Part shown: piece after piece, positions 26,300 to 35,505 of the stretch
Layout of the letters: each line of letters opens with the position of its first letter
Numbering within the stretch: the stretch's first letter is position 1
Assembly: GCA_964546275.1 (NCBI GenBank)
Contig: CAZJJG010000012.1
Coordinates: 1 to 38,546, forward strand
Source of the DNA: MED-G78 sp964546275
Lineage (GTDB): Bacteria > Pseudomonadota > Gammaproteobacteria > Magnimaribacterales > D2472
DNA length: 38,546 nt
Direction: 5' to 3'
Position numbers and translations under genes: made by a program
The notes under the pieces: generated by a model
Database searches by the model: none
Told to the model about the DNA's origin: nothing
The model's input: the letters and a program-made list of their open reading frames with translations, nothing else

Positions 26300-26743
26300 A
26301 TGAATACACAATATAAAAATGTTTACCCGTTTAAAAGAATTATTGCCTCTATATATGATGGACTGCTTTTATTATCAGTAATCCTGATTTTGGGATACCT
26401 TTCTGTATATTTTTTAAATGGCTTGAATTGGGAACTTCCTGAAGATCCAAGTCAACCAATACTTCCAGGATGGTATGCATTACTGCTAATAAGTTTATCT
26501 AGTTGGGGATTTTTTAGTTTTTTTTGGATTCGCGGAAATAAAACTTTAGGTATGGCTGTATGGAAAATCGAGATTTATAGTATAGATGGTAAAAAAATTA
26601 CAACTTCTCAAACTTTTATAAGATTTTGCTGCAATATCTTAATTATGCTTACTTTTGGAATTCCGTTGCTTCAAATATATTTTTCAAAAGAGAAAGTTGC
26701 CTTTAATGATGTTATGTCTGGAACAAGGCTTAGAATAGTCTAG
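26300..26743 (+). CDS. RDD family membrane protein
   Basis: A 147-residue inner-membrane protein with the RDD pattern: Arg and Asp in FKRIIASIYDGLLLL at the start of the first membrane segment, then a second segment (about 55-72), the conserved GNKTLGMAVWKIEI loop, and a third segment (about 105-125) before KVAFNDVMSGTRL, which carries the second Asp. Function of the family is unsettled; some members act as sodium/proton antiporters. An RDD gene near lptFG and pepA also occurs in Pseudomonas, from memory. It ends against lptG with both stop codons sharing the bases CTAG. Confidence 0.85.
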   Translation: MNTQYKNVYPFKRIIASIYDGLLLLSVILILGYLSVYFLNGLNWELPEDPSQPILPGWYALLLISLSSWGFFSFFWIRGNKTLGMAVWKIEIYSIDGKKITTSQTFIRFCCNILIMLTFGIPLLQIYFSKEKVAFNDVMSGTRLRIV

Positions 26744-27816
26744 ATTCTTCGATAAAAAAATATACATAATATAAACGAAAGAAAAATTGGTATAAGAACA
26801 GACATCAATATATTGAGCGCATATGTAATAAATATACTGATTAAAAGATCTTGTAAAACTCCATAGAGGAAACCACAAACTACCCCAAGCACTATTTTAG
26901 TTCCCATTGAAGCTTCTCTTAGAGAGCCAAACATGAATGATCCTGCTAGAAGCATTATTGCTAAAGCTGAAAATGGAATAGATATAGTTGTATATACATT
27001 TTTTTCTAACTCTGCTTTAAAAGAATTATCTTGTATAGAACTACTATTTTTTAAACTTCTTAAGTAACTGAATTGATCAGATATTTTTATATTATCAATA
27101 TTGGCAGATGAGAGCTGAAGTGCTTTTGGAAAAATAAAAGGAATTCTTGAATTAAAAATTTTATCTTTATTAAAATATTTTAAGGTAACAGGCTCAATTA
27201 GATGAATATTATCTTGATATATGATTGCCTTATTTGCACTTGCGGAATAGGTAACTCTATTGTCTAAAATATGAACAACTGATACATCATAAAGAGAATC
27301 CTTGTCTTTTAAATAAAATTCCAAGAAAGTTCCATTACTCTCAATCCATTTAGCATCTAAATTTTGTGTATTTTTATTTTGAGCAGATGATATATTTTTA
27401 TTTATCTCAGCATTTAAAGCTATGCTTTTAAAATATACTTCATCTCCTAGAAGGAATATTAAAATCATACCTATAGCGCCTAAAGAAGCTATAGATGATA
27501 TTTTAAATGGCGAAAAACCTGCAGATCTTAAAACGCTAAGGTTTCCCTCCTGATTAGAAATACTCATAGATATTAATATACCCAGAAGGCATGAGCCTTC
27601 AAGATAAGCTAGCGATCTATGAGGCATTATTCCAAATACATAACTTATCAAGTCTCCCGTAGAATAAAAATCTGATAAATCATCTATTTCTGCAACAATT
27701 ACAAAAATGGCATCTAACGCAATAAATCCAAAAAAAACAAAACAGGAAACTAAAAATGTTCTCCGAACAAGATATCTTGAAAAGATTCCAAAATTTGAAA
27801 TCATACTAACAGCCAT
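26740..27816 (-). CDS. lptG: LPS export ABC transporter permease LptG
   Basis: One of the two permeases of the LptB2FG complex that extracts lipopolysaccharide from the inner membrane and feeds the LptC-LptA bridge. The 358-residue protein has the family form: membrane segments at about 20-40, 60-80 and 100-120, a periplasmic beta-jellyroll domain (about 140-265), and three more membrane segments at the C terminus. The conserved cytoplasmic coupling region is NQEGNLSVLRSAGFSPFKI. It follows lptF with a 16-base overlap. LptG and LptF resemble each other; order after lptF and the sequence NLSVLRSAG favour LptG. Confidence 0.92.
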   Translation of the reverse strand: MAVSMISNFGIFSRYLVRRTFLVSCFVFFGFIALDAIFVIVAEIDDLSDFYSTGDLISYVFGIMPHRSLAYLEGSCLLGILISMSISNQEGNLSVLRSAGFSPFKISSIASLGAIGMILIFLLGDEVYFKSIALNAEINKNISSAQNKNTQNLDAKWIESNGTFLEFYLKDKDSLYDVSVVHILDNRVTYSASANKAIIYQDNIHLIEPVTLKYFNKDKIFNSRIPFIFPKALQLSSANIDNIKISDQFSYLRSLKNSSSIQDNSFKAELEKNVYTTISIPFSALAIMLLAGSFMFGSLREASMGTKIVLGVVCGFLYGVLQDLLISIFITYALNILMSVLIPIFLSFILCIFFYRRI

Positions 27817-28952
27817 ATTGATAATATAAATAAGAACATTATCAAAAGATATTTTTTTGAAATACTATTTGAAGAAAGTATATTGAATTCAAAGTTGAAG
27901 TAATACTTGATCAAATATAGCAATGAAAGCATAAAAAATAACGCATGCACCCACCAAAGACCAAAGCCTGATAAAAATCCACCGCTAACCATAGATTCTC
28001 GACTGGATACCAATAAACTTATATAGAGCATATATATAAATAATCCTGGCAATATGCCTCCAAGCCTTCCCTGTCTTGGTCTTACTTTTCCTATAAAAAT
28101 TCCTAAAAATAATAAATTTATTATTGTTAACGGGATGGAAAGATTCCATTGAAAATTAGCATTGTCAGATTTTTCTGAATAATCATAAACTTTATTTAAT
28201 CTTTCTTTTGCTAATAAATTTGAATCATCGTTTAACTCATAATCAAAACTTCCGAACTTGGTAATTATCTGAGGTTTTGGGTTCATAACATCTGAATAAA
28301 TAATCCCATCTATAAATGAAATATTAGAACTTGTATCTAAATCAGAAATTAATAATTTGTCTGATATTACTATAGAGGTTGAACTATTATCTCCAGTAAC
28401 AAATAAAACACCCTTTAACTCTCCCTCACCAACCTGAGCAGCTTTAATATAACTGCCCTTACTTATCTGTATTAGCTCATTAGGTCTGAGTGCTTCAATT
28501 GTTTCAGTAAAGGTTTTAGAGGTCATTAATTCTTTGGACAGAGCTTTAGTATAAGGCGCAATATTTAAACTCAATAATCCTGTGATGAATACAAAAAATA
28601 ATGCTTGAGGAAATAGATATTTAATAATATCAAGCAAAGACTTGCCGCCAGAAAAAATTGCATAAATTTCTTTATCACCATAAAGCCTACTGGTGGTTAT
28701 AAGGACTCCAAGAAAAAAAGATAAAGGAATGAGAAGAGTTATAAAATCTGGCATTCTCAGAGCTATAACTGGAATAATAATTTTAGGATCTAAAGATCCA
28801 GCAGCTGCTTGCTCGTAATATCCAACTAATCTTGATGCTATTACAAGCAGAAAAAAAATCAATAAGCAGCCTAAAGTCGTTTTAAAGACCTCGAAATTAA
28901 TACTTTTAGCAAGAATATCTTTTTTATACATGCCTTGAGAAGTATGATGCAT
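27801..28952 (-). CDS. lptF: LPS export ABC transporter permease LptF
   Basis: Partner permease of LptG in lipopolysaccharide export. The 383-residue protein has N-terminal membrane segments (about 25-45, 68-90, 112-132), the coupling region SRLYGDKEIYAIFSGGKS typical of LptF, a periplasmic jellyroll domain (about 145-265) and C-terminal segments, including RPRQGRLGGILPGLFIYMLY, the conserved LptF block. Start uncertain: an in-frame ATG at 28931 (MYKKDIL) has AAGG just before it and fits the family N terminus; the ATG at 28952 has no visible ribosome binding site. It is divergent from pepA across 45 bases, the common gammaproteobacterial arrangement. Confidence 0.94.
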   Translation of the reverse strand: MHHTSQGMYKKDILAKSINFEVFKTTLGCLLIFFLLVIASRLVGYYEQAAAGSLDPKIIIPVIALRMPDFITLLIPLSFFLGVLITTSRLYGDKEIYAIFSGGKSLLDIIKYLFPQALFFVFITGLLSLNIAPYTKALSKELMTSKTFTETIEALRPNELIQISKGSYIKAAQVGEGELKGVLFVTGDNSSTSIVISDKLLISDLDTSSNISFIDGIIYSDVMNPKPQIITKFGSFDYELNDDSNLLAKERLNKVYDYSEKSDNANFQWNLSIPLTIINLLFLGIFIGKVRPRQGRLGGILPGLFIYMLYISLLVSSRESMVSGGFLSGFGLWWVHALFFMLSLLYLIKYYFNFEFNILSSNSISKKYLLIMFLFILSIWLLV

Positions 28953-28997
28953 TACAATATTTATCTTATCAGTAATTAGTATAAAGGAGATTCACAA

Positions 28998-30515
28998 ATG
29001 GCTTATAAAGTTCTAAGTAATATTTTAGTAAAAGATACAACATCAACAAGTTTAGTAACACTAAATTCTGCAATGCTTGTGGTTATGGTTAATAAAGATA
29101 CGAAAAAAAATGTAGCTTTTAAAGCTTTAGATAAAGCATCAAAAGGTTATATTTCAAAATCAATATCTACACATTTAAAAGATGATGGCAGTTCAATCCT
29201 TCTGCCGCAGATTAATGGCACAAAAGCTGAAAACATATTATTGGTAAAAGGTTTAGATAAAAATACTCCAATTTATAAATGGTTATCTGCTTATCAAGCT
29301 ATTGCTAAATCTGCAAATAAATTAAAAGCTAAAGATTTATCAGTCATGTGTGGAAATATTTATCCTGAAGGTAAAGATGAAAATTGGTTAATTGAAATGG
29401 TTGCTAAAACTATTGAATCAAATGTTTATATTTTTTCTCAAACTAAAAATAAAACTGCTAAAACTCCATCTCTAAAAAATCTAGTGATCTTAACTACAGG
29501 ATTATCAGGTGTAAATTTAACTAATGCTAAACAAGCTGCTAAAAAAGGCTTTGCTATTGGCGAAGGAGTTAATACAGCTAAGCATTTAGGTGACTTGCCA
29601 GCAAACCACTGTACTCCAAGAATAATTGAGAAAAAAGTTAAGGCTATGAAGAAGGACTTTCCTAAATTAAAAATTACATCCTTTAATGAAAAAGATCTTG
29701 AAAAAATGAAAATGGGTTCATTTTTATCAGTAGGTAGAGGCAGTGATGAGCCCTCAAGAATGATGGTAATAGAGTATAAAGGTGGTAAATCATCTGATAA
29801 GCCTGTTGCGTTAGTTGGTAAAGGTATTACATTTGATACTGGTGGTGTCTCACTAAAACCACCTCAAGCTATGGATGAAATGAAATGGGATATGTGTGGA
29901 GCAGCAACTGTCTTTGGAGTTATGTCTACACTTGCTAGGCTTGATGCAAAAGTTAATGTTGTTGGAGTTATGGCTTGTGCTGAAAACATGTGCTCAGCAA
30001 AAGCTACTAAGCCTGGTGATGTAGTGACGTCTATGTCTGGCCAAACTATTGAAATACTTAATACTGATGCAGAAGGTAGATTAGTTTTAGCTGATGCTCT
30101 TACATTTGTTGGTAAATATAAACCTTCTTATGTAATTGATATGGCTACACTTACAGGTGCAGTAGTTGTGGCTTTAGGAAGACATGCTAGTGGAGTTATG
30201 GCTAATGACCAGTATCTTGCAGATATGATTGTTGGTGCGGGTGAAGATTCAGGTGATAGAGCATGGCAACTACCTTTGTGGGATGAGCATCAATCATGCA
30301 CAAAGACTGATTATGCAGATTTAGCAAACATTGGAGGAGGTAGAGAAGCTGGAACTATCCATGCTGCTGCATTCTTATCTAAATTTACTAATGATTATAA
30401 ATGGGCTCACTTAGATATTGCAGCAACAGCATCTCATAGCTCTCCTGTTAAGGCTGGTACAGGGAGACCTGTTCCTCTTTTAAGTGAATTGCTTTTAAGT
30501 AATAAGTTAAAGTAA
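28998..30515 (+). CDS. pepA: leucyl aminopeptidase (PepA, M17 family)
   Basis: Dimanganese/dizinc cytosolic aminopeptidase that removes N-terminal residues from peptides; in E. coli it also binds DNA in Xer recombination and carAB control. The 505-residue protein has the M17 signature NTDAEGRLVLADAL near residue 355, the metal-binding Lys/Asp region VGKGITFDTGGVSLKP near 274 and the block MDEMKWDMCGAA. The ribosome binding site AAAGGAG lies eight bases before the ATG. It lies 19 bases before valS; the holC gene that separates them in E. coli is absent. Confidence 0.97.
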   Translation: MAYKVLSNILVKDTTSTSLVTLNSAMLVVMVNKDTKKNVAFKALDKASKGYISKSISTHLKDDGSSILLPQINGTKAENILLVKGLDKNTPIYKWLSAYQAIAKSANKLKAKDLSVMCGNIYPEGKDENWLIEMVAKTIESNVYIFSQTKNKTAKTPSLKNLVILTTGLSGVNLTNAKQAAKKGFAIGEGVNTAKHLGDLPANHCTPRIIEKKVKAMKKDFPKLKITSFNEKDLEKMKMGSFLSVGRGSDEPSRMMVIEYKGGKSSDKPVALVGKGITFDTGGVSLKPPQAMDEMKWDMCGAATVFGVMSTLARLDAKVNVVGVMACAENMCSAKATKPGDVVTSMSGQTIEILNTDAEGRLVLADALTFVGKYKPSYVIDMATLTGAVVVALGRHASGVMANDQYLADMIVGAGEDSGDRAWQLPLWDEHQSCTKTDYADLANIGGGREAGTIHAAAFLSKFTNDYKWAHLDIAATASHSSPVKAGTGRPVPLLSELLLSNKLK

Positions 30516-30534
30516 TTAATATCTATTAGAATCT

Positions 30535-32754
30535 ATGGATAAGACATATTACCCTGTTGAAATAGAGGAAAAATGGGCAAAGATTTGGGCTGAAAGAAAG
30601 GTTAAGAATGAGAATTCAAATGAATCTTTCTCACAGGTCATCCCTCCTCCAAACGTAACAGGGACTCTTCATATGGGTCATAGTTTTCAGTACGCTATTA
30701 TGGATTTTTATACTAGATATAATCATATGTCTGGCAAAGATGCTCACTGGCAAGTTGGGAGTGATCATGCTGGTATTGCAACTCAAATGGTAGTCGAAAA
30801 TAATCTAGCTAAAAAAGAAATTTCTAGAAATGATTTAGGAAGAGAAAAATTTTTAGAAGAAGTTTGGTCATGGAAAGATTACTCTGAAGAAAAAATTACG
30901 TCACAAATTAAAAGATTAGGCTCAACAGTTGATTGGGATAAATATCGTTTTACTTTAGATGATGGTTTTAATGAGGCAGTTATAAAAGCCTTTGTTGAGC
31001 TTCATAGAAATAATAAAATTTATAGGGGCTATAGATTAGTTAATTGGGATCCTGCATTGAAAACTGCCGTTTCAGACCTTGAGGTTGTGAGACAAGAGAA
31101 AGATGGTTTGTTATGGCATATCAAATATCCAATTGAAGATTCTGATAAATTTATTACCGTAGCAACGACAAGACCTGAAACAATGTTTGGAGATATGGCT
31201 ATTGCTGTTAATCCAGAAGATGAAAGATATACCTCTCTTATTGGGAAGAATATTATTCTTCCTTTTGTTGGAAGAAAGATACCTATTATTGGTGACGAAT
31301 ATGTTGATATAGATTTTGGAACTGGATGTTTAAAAATAACACCAGGTCATGATTTTAATGATTATGAAATAGGGAAAAAATATTCATTACACGAAGTTGA
31401 TGGTCAGGTAAAAACTTCCAGCACAGCTAGTGATTTTCAACCAATCAATATCTTTAATGATGACGCTTGGTCAAATGATAATGTGCCTGAACCATTTAAT
31501 AATTTAGATCGCTTTAAGGTTCGAAAGCTTGTTATTGAAAAACTTACTGAATTACAGCTTCTAGAAAAAGAAGAAAAATATCATATAAGCGTACCTAGAG
31601 GCGAAAGATCTAATGTTGTTATAGAGCCTAAGCTTAGTCATCAGTGGTATGTTAAAACTGGTGAAATGGCAGCAAAAGCTAATGAAGCCGTGAACAAAGG
31701 TGAAATTAAATTTCATCCTGAAAATTGGATTAAAACATATTTTAATTGGATGAATAATATTGAAGATTGGTGTATTAGTAGGCAAATATGGTGGGGCCAT
31801 AGAATACCAGCTTGGTATGACGAAACTGGTAATGTCTATGTTGGCTATGATGAAGTTGAATTAAGGGATTACTATAAATTAGATAGCAGAGATTTATTTC
31901 AAGATAATGATGTATTAGATACATGGTTTTCATCGAGCTTATGGCCGTTTGCTGCGATGGGTTGGCCAAATGAAACACCGGATTACAAGAAACACTTTCC
32001 AACATCATTATTAGTTACTGGCTTTGACATCATTTTTTTCTGGGTTGCAAGAATGATGATGATGAGTCTTGAATTCACCAATCAAATTCCGTTTAAAGAC
32101 GTTTATGTTACCGGATTAATTAGAGACGAGAATGGCCAAAAAATGTCAAAGTCAAAAGGTAATGTTATAGATCCATTAGATTTGATATACGGAATAACCC
32201 TAGAAGATCTTGTTGAGAAAAGGACTTCTAATCTTATGCAAGAAGGTAAAGCTGACAAAATAGCAAAAAAAACAAGAAATCAATTTCCAAAGGGTATTGA
32301 ATCCTATGGAACTGATGCTTTGCGAATGACATTCTACTCCCTGGCTACTCACACCAAAGATATAAGTTTTGAATTAGGAAGGCTCAAGGGGTATAGAAAC
32401 TTTTGCACAAAGATATGGAATGCAGCTAGGTTTATAAATGGCTACCCTGTTGGCAATGAAGTCTTTAAAGCCTCTAACGAAATTGATGTCTGGATTGAAG
32501 AAGAGTTTAATAAGACAGTTACTAAGATTCAAAAGAATATAAAAGAATATCGCCTAGATTTTGCTATTACTGAAATATATGAATTTTTCTGGAATAAATT
32601 TTGCGATGTTTATATTGAAGAATGCAAAAAATCTGGAAATACAGATAATTTAAGACCTATGTTAAAAAATATTATAGTCACAATGCATCCATTTGCTCCT
32701 TTTATAACTGAAGAAATTCATACTTTGCTATTCAATAAGCAAATTATTGAGTAA
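30535..32754 (+). CDS. valS: valyl-tRNA synthetase, C-terminally shortened
   Basis: Charges tRNA-Val and edits mischarged Thr. Residues 1-739 cover the catalytic Rossmann fold with PPPNVTGTLHMGHSF (HIGH-type motif HMGH at 46-49), the CP1 editing domain (TTRPETMFGD and HDFNDYEIG), KMSKS in GQKMSKSKGNVIDPLD near residue 536, and the first part of the anticodon-binding helical bundle ending MHPFAPFITEEIH. It then stops, only about 200 residues after KMSKS, against about 390 in E. coli ValS (951). The rest of the anticodon-binding region and the C-terminal coiled-coil arm are missing. No frameshifted remainder fits, because astB begins seven bases later on the other strand. Confidence 0.95.
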   Translation: MDKTYYPVEIEEKWAKIWAERKVKNENSNESFSQVIPPPNVTGTLHMGHSFQYAIMDFYTRYNHMSGKDAHWQVGSDHAGIATQMVVENNLAKKEISRNDLGREKFLEEVWSWKDYSEEKITSQIKRLGSTVDWDKYRFTLDDGFNEAVIKAFVELHRNNKIYRGYRLVNWDPALKTAVSDLEVVRQEKDGLLWHIKYPIEDSDKFITVATTRPETMFGDMAIAVNPEDERYTSLIGKNIILPFVGRKIPIIGDEYVDIDFGTGCLKITPGHDFNDYEIGKKYSLHEVDGQVKTSSTASDFQPINIFNDDAWSNDNVPEPFNNLDRFKVRKLVIEKLTELQLLEKEEKYHISVPRGERSNVVIEPKLSHQWYVKTGEMAAKANEAVNKGEIKFHPENWIKTYFNWMNNIEDWCISRQIWWGHRIPAWYDETGNVYVGYDEVELRDYYKLDSRDLFQDNDVLDTWFSSSLWPFAAMGWPNETPDYKKHFPTSLLVTGFDIIFFWVARMMMMSLEFTNQIPFKDVYVTGLIRDENGQKMSKSKGNVIDPLDLIYGITLEDLVEKRTSNLMQEGKADKIAKKTRNQFPKGIESYGTDALRMTFYSLATHTKDISFELGRLKGYRNFCTKIWNAARFINGYPVGNEVFKASNEIDVWIEEEFNKTVTKIQKNIKEYRLDFAITEIYEFFWNKFCDVYIEECKKSGNTDNLRPMLKNIIVTMHPFAPFITEEIHTLLFNKQIIE

Positions 32755-32761
32755 CACCAGT

Positions 32762-34087
32762 TTAATTTTTTTGGAAACTATAAATACTTCCAGTATTTAA
32801 TATCTGGGTTAGCTGATCTAGGATTTCATAACTTTCATTAATTAAATCTGGGTCTTCTAAATCTGTAATATCCAAAGCATCTCTATAAGAATGGTTAATA
32901 AGATTTTCTAGCTTACTAATTAAAATATCATTTAAAAGAAAGTTGGGATTTATATTGTTGAACTCATCTTCATTAACTACTATTTTAAATCTTAGGCACG
33001 CAGGCCCTCCTCCATTCATCATGCTTTGTTTAATATCTACATATTTTAGATCTGTGATTGGTGTTTCGCTTCTTATTTTTTCAAGCCATTCTGTGCATTC
33101 ATTGAAATTTTGAACCTCGCTAGGCATTATTAGGGTCATATTCCCATGAGGATTTGAAACAAGTTGTGAATTTAATAAATATGAATCTACCAGAATATTT
33201 AAAGGAATTTCTTGTTTGGGAATACTTATAAAAAAGTAATCCTCAATTGATGCAATGCTATCTTTTATAGAATTAATGGCATTGTCTGAGTTTTCAAAAG
33301 CTTCTTCATGATAAATAAATATATTTTCAGTAGATAAGCTAACAATATCATTGTGAAAGCTTCCGCTATTAATAGCGTTAATATTTTGCTTTAAAAAAAA
33401 AGTACTTCTTGGATTTAATTTATGATTATTTGCTATCTGCTGAGATGCTTCTTTAGTCTGTCTTGCAATAAAATCTAAACTGTCTTGAGAAGCTCCTCTT
33501 CCATAGACAAATATTTCTATACCTTTTTCTAAATGTGATTTAGCTATCCTTAAATGATTAGCTGCGCCTTCATCTGCCAATATGCTAGAACTTTTAAGAG
33601 GATTATGAACTTCAAAATGAGATTCATTAAAAATAATCTTTAGCTGCTTGTAGGTAAAATCTGATTCAATTCTTCTGTGCATCATTGAAAATAAATTAGC
33701 TGGTGTTATGTGAGCTTTTGAATCATTAGTATCAAAGCTTGGAGAAAATGTAGCTGCATTTGCAGCCCACATTGAAGAAGCTGAGTAGGATTGATTTAAT
33801 AATAATGGAGACTTTTTTAAAACTGATGAAACTACATCAGCTTGATTACCATCAAAGCCATGGCTTCTTAAAAAATTTATATGAGGTCTTTCATGTGGTA
33901 AAAAAATGCCTTGAGGATATCCTAGCTCCATCAATAATTTCATTTTCTCTAACCCCTGAAGAGCGGCATTCTTTGGGTTTGAGGTTTTTTTATTATTTTT
34001 AAATGACGCTATATTGCCTTCGGACAACCCTGAATAATTATGAGTCGGTCCAATTAAGCCATCAAAATTTAATTCACCTTTATACAT
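32762..34087 (-). CDS. astB: N-succinylarginine dihydrolase
   Basis: Second step of the arginine succinyltransferase pathway: converts N2-succinylarginine to N2-succinylornithine, ammonia and carbon dioxide. The 441-residue protein shows the family start FDGLIGPTHNYSGLSEGNIAS, the block GIFLPHERPHINFLRSHGF, and the catalytic Cys in MNGGGPACLRFKI near residue 363, as expected for the amidinotransferase-like fold. Length is normal (447 in E. coli). It lies two bases after astD and ends seven bases from the valS stop codon, tail to tail. Confidence 0.96.
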   Translation of the reverse strand: MYKGELNFDGLIGPTHNYSGLSEGNIASFKNNKKTSNPKNAALQGLEKMKLLMELGYPQGIFLPHERPHINFLRSHGFDGNQADVVSSVLKKSPLLLNQSYSASSMWAANAATFSPSFDTNDSKAHITPANLFSMMHRRIESDFTYKQLKIIFNESHFEVHNPLKSSSILADEGAANHLRIAKSHLEKGIEIFVYGRGASQDSLDFIARQTKEASQQIANNHKLNPRSTFFLKQNINAINSGSFHNDIVSLSTENIFIYHEEAFENSDNAINSIKDSIASIEDYFFISIPKQEIPLNILVDSYLLNSQLVSNPHGNMTLIMPSEVQNFNECTEWLEKIRSETPITDLKYVDIKQSMMNGGGPACLRFKIVVNEDEFNNINPNFLLNDILISKLENLINHSYRDALDITDLEDPDLINESYEILDQLTQILNTGSIYSFQKN

Positions 34088-34089
34088 TT

Positions 34090-35505
34090 CTAGAAATTAT
34101 TGTTAACAACACTTGCTACCGGCCATGCGCAATAATCTGCTGCATAGAACCCAGCTGGCCTTAAATTCCCACTCATACCCGATCCTCCAAATGGCGCTCC
34201 GCCTGAAGCTCCTGTAGTAGTAGTATTAAAATTTATGACTCCTGCAGAAACTTCATTAACAAATTGATCAAACAAATCATTATTATCTGAAATAAGTCCT
34301 GCTGAAAGACCAAAAGAAGTATTATTTGCTTCTTTAATGGCTTCATCATAGGAATCTACATATTTAATTTGAATCATTGGCCCAAACATTTCTTCATCTA
34401 TAAATTTTTTTGCATTTGTCATATCTATGATTGATGGACTTACATAATTACCCTTAGATTTGATATAAGTGCCCTTGCATAAAATTTCTCCACCAATCTT
34501 TACAAGGGATTTTTGGAAAGCTAAAAAACTTGAAACAGCTTCTTTAGAAATTAAAGGTCCATAATAATAATCTTTTGATGCTGGATCATATTTTAATGAT
34601 TTGGATTTTCTCTTTAAAATTTCAACAATTTTTCTAGATGATTTAGTATTAGGTAAGATAAGTCTTCTTGCGCATGAACATCTTTGTCCGCTAGAAATAA
34701 ATGCTGACTCAAAAATTAACTCAGATGCTTTAATTAATTTTCTAGTATTCCAAACAACCAATGGGTTATTACCTCCTAGCTCTAGTGCTAAAATTTTATT
34801 TGGGTAATTTGACATTAATTTACTCAATGACATCCCAGCTATATGACTTCCTGTAAAAAGTAAGCCGTTTGTATGAGGATCCTTAGCAAGACTTCTTACA
34901 ACATCCTTTGAACCATGAAGAAGACTTATCACTCCCTCTGGTATACCCGCTTCATGCCATAATTTAATCATAAGTTCGCCAACAAGTGGCGTATGCTCAC
35001 TTGGTTTTAAGATAATGACATTTCCTGCAATAAGGGCTGGTGTAATATGGCCATTTGGAAGATGGAATGGAAAATTAAATGGCCCAATGACATTTAAAAT
35101 ACCATGAGGTCTGTGATTGGTAATTTGAATATTAGCTCCAAGAGGCATGGAAGAATTTCCAGTGCGTTCATGGAATGCATTTAAAGAGTTTTGGTATTTT
35201 CCAATAGAAGCTCCAACTTCAGATAAGCTATCTTTTGACTCTTTACCTGTTTCTAATTGAATTAAATTTTTTATTTCTTCTTTCTTGGATTCAAGTAACG
35301 AATAGAATTTTTTTATTATTACCAATCTTGATTTTAGACCTATTTTATTCCATTGAGGGAAGGCTTTATTTGCTGATTTAATAGCTCCACGAACTTGGGA
35401 AATAGATGCATAGTTTCCTTCCCAAATTATTTTATTGTCTGCTGGATTAAAGCTTTTAAATTTCTTGCCTTTGCCTTTAATCCATTTCCCGTTTATGTAA
35501 ATCAT
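34090..35505 (-). CDS. astD: succinylglutamate-semialdehyde dehydrogenase
   Basis: NAD-dependent aldehyde dehydrogenase oxidizing succinylglutamate semialdehyde to succinylglutamate in the AST pathway. About 471 residues; catalytic Cys in SGQRCSCARRL near residue 275, general-base Glu in ALELGGNNPLVVW near 241, and NAD-binding FTGSHIAGMSLSKL near 220. The SGQRCSCARR form is characteristic of AstD. The ATG at 35505 overlaps the astA stop codon by one base (TGATG), which decides the start over the TTG one codon earlier. Confidence 0.96.
   Translation of the reverse strand: MIYINGKWIKGKGKKFKSFNPADNKIIWEGNYASISQVRGAIKSANKAFPQWNKIGLKSRLVIIKKFYSLLESKKEEIKNLIQLETGKESKDSLSEVGASIGKYQNSLNAFHERTGNSSMPLGANIQITNHRPHGILNVIGPFNFPFHLPNGHITPALIAGNVIILKPSEHTPLVGELMIKLWHEAGIPEGVISLLHGSKDVVRSLAKDPHTNGLLFTGSHIAGMSLSKLMSNYPNKILALELGGNNPLVVWNTRKLIKASELIFESAFISSGQRCSCARRLILPNTKSSRKIVEILKRKSKSLKYDPASKDYYYGPLISKEAVSSFLAFQKSLVKIGGEILCKGTYIKSKGNYVSPSIIDMTNAKKFIDEEMFGPMIQIKYVDSYDEAIKEANNTSFGLSAGLISDNNDLFDQFVNEVSAGVINFNTTTTGASGGAPFGGSGMSGNLRPAGFYAADYCAWPVASVVNNNF

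Noticed and set aside
31561..32008. Two minus-strand ORFs of 77-79 codons inside valS
   Set aside because: Shadows of conserved valS coding sequence; no independent signal.
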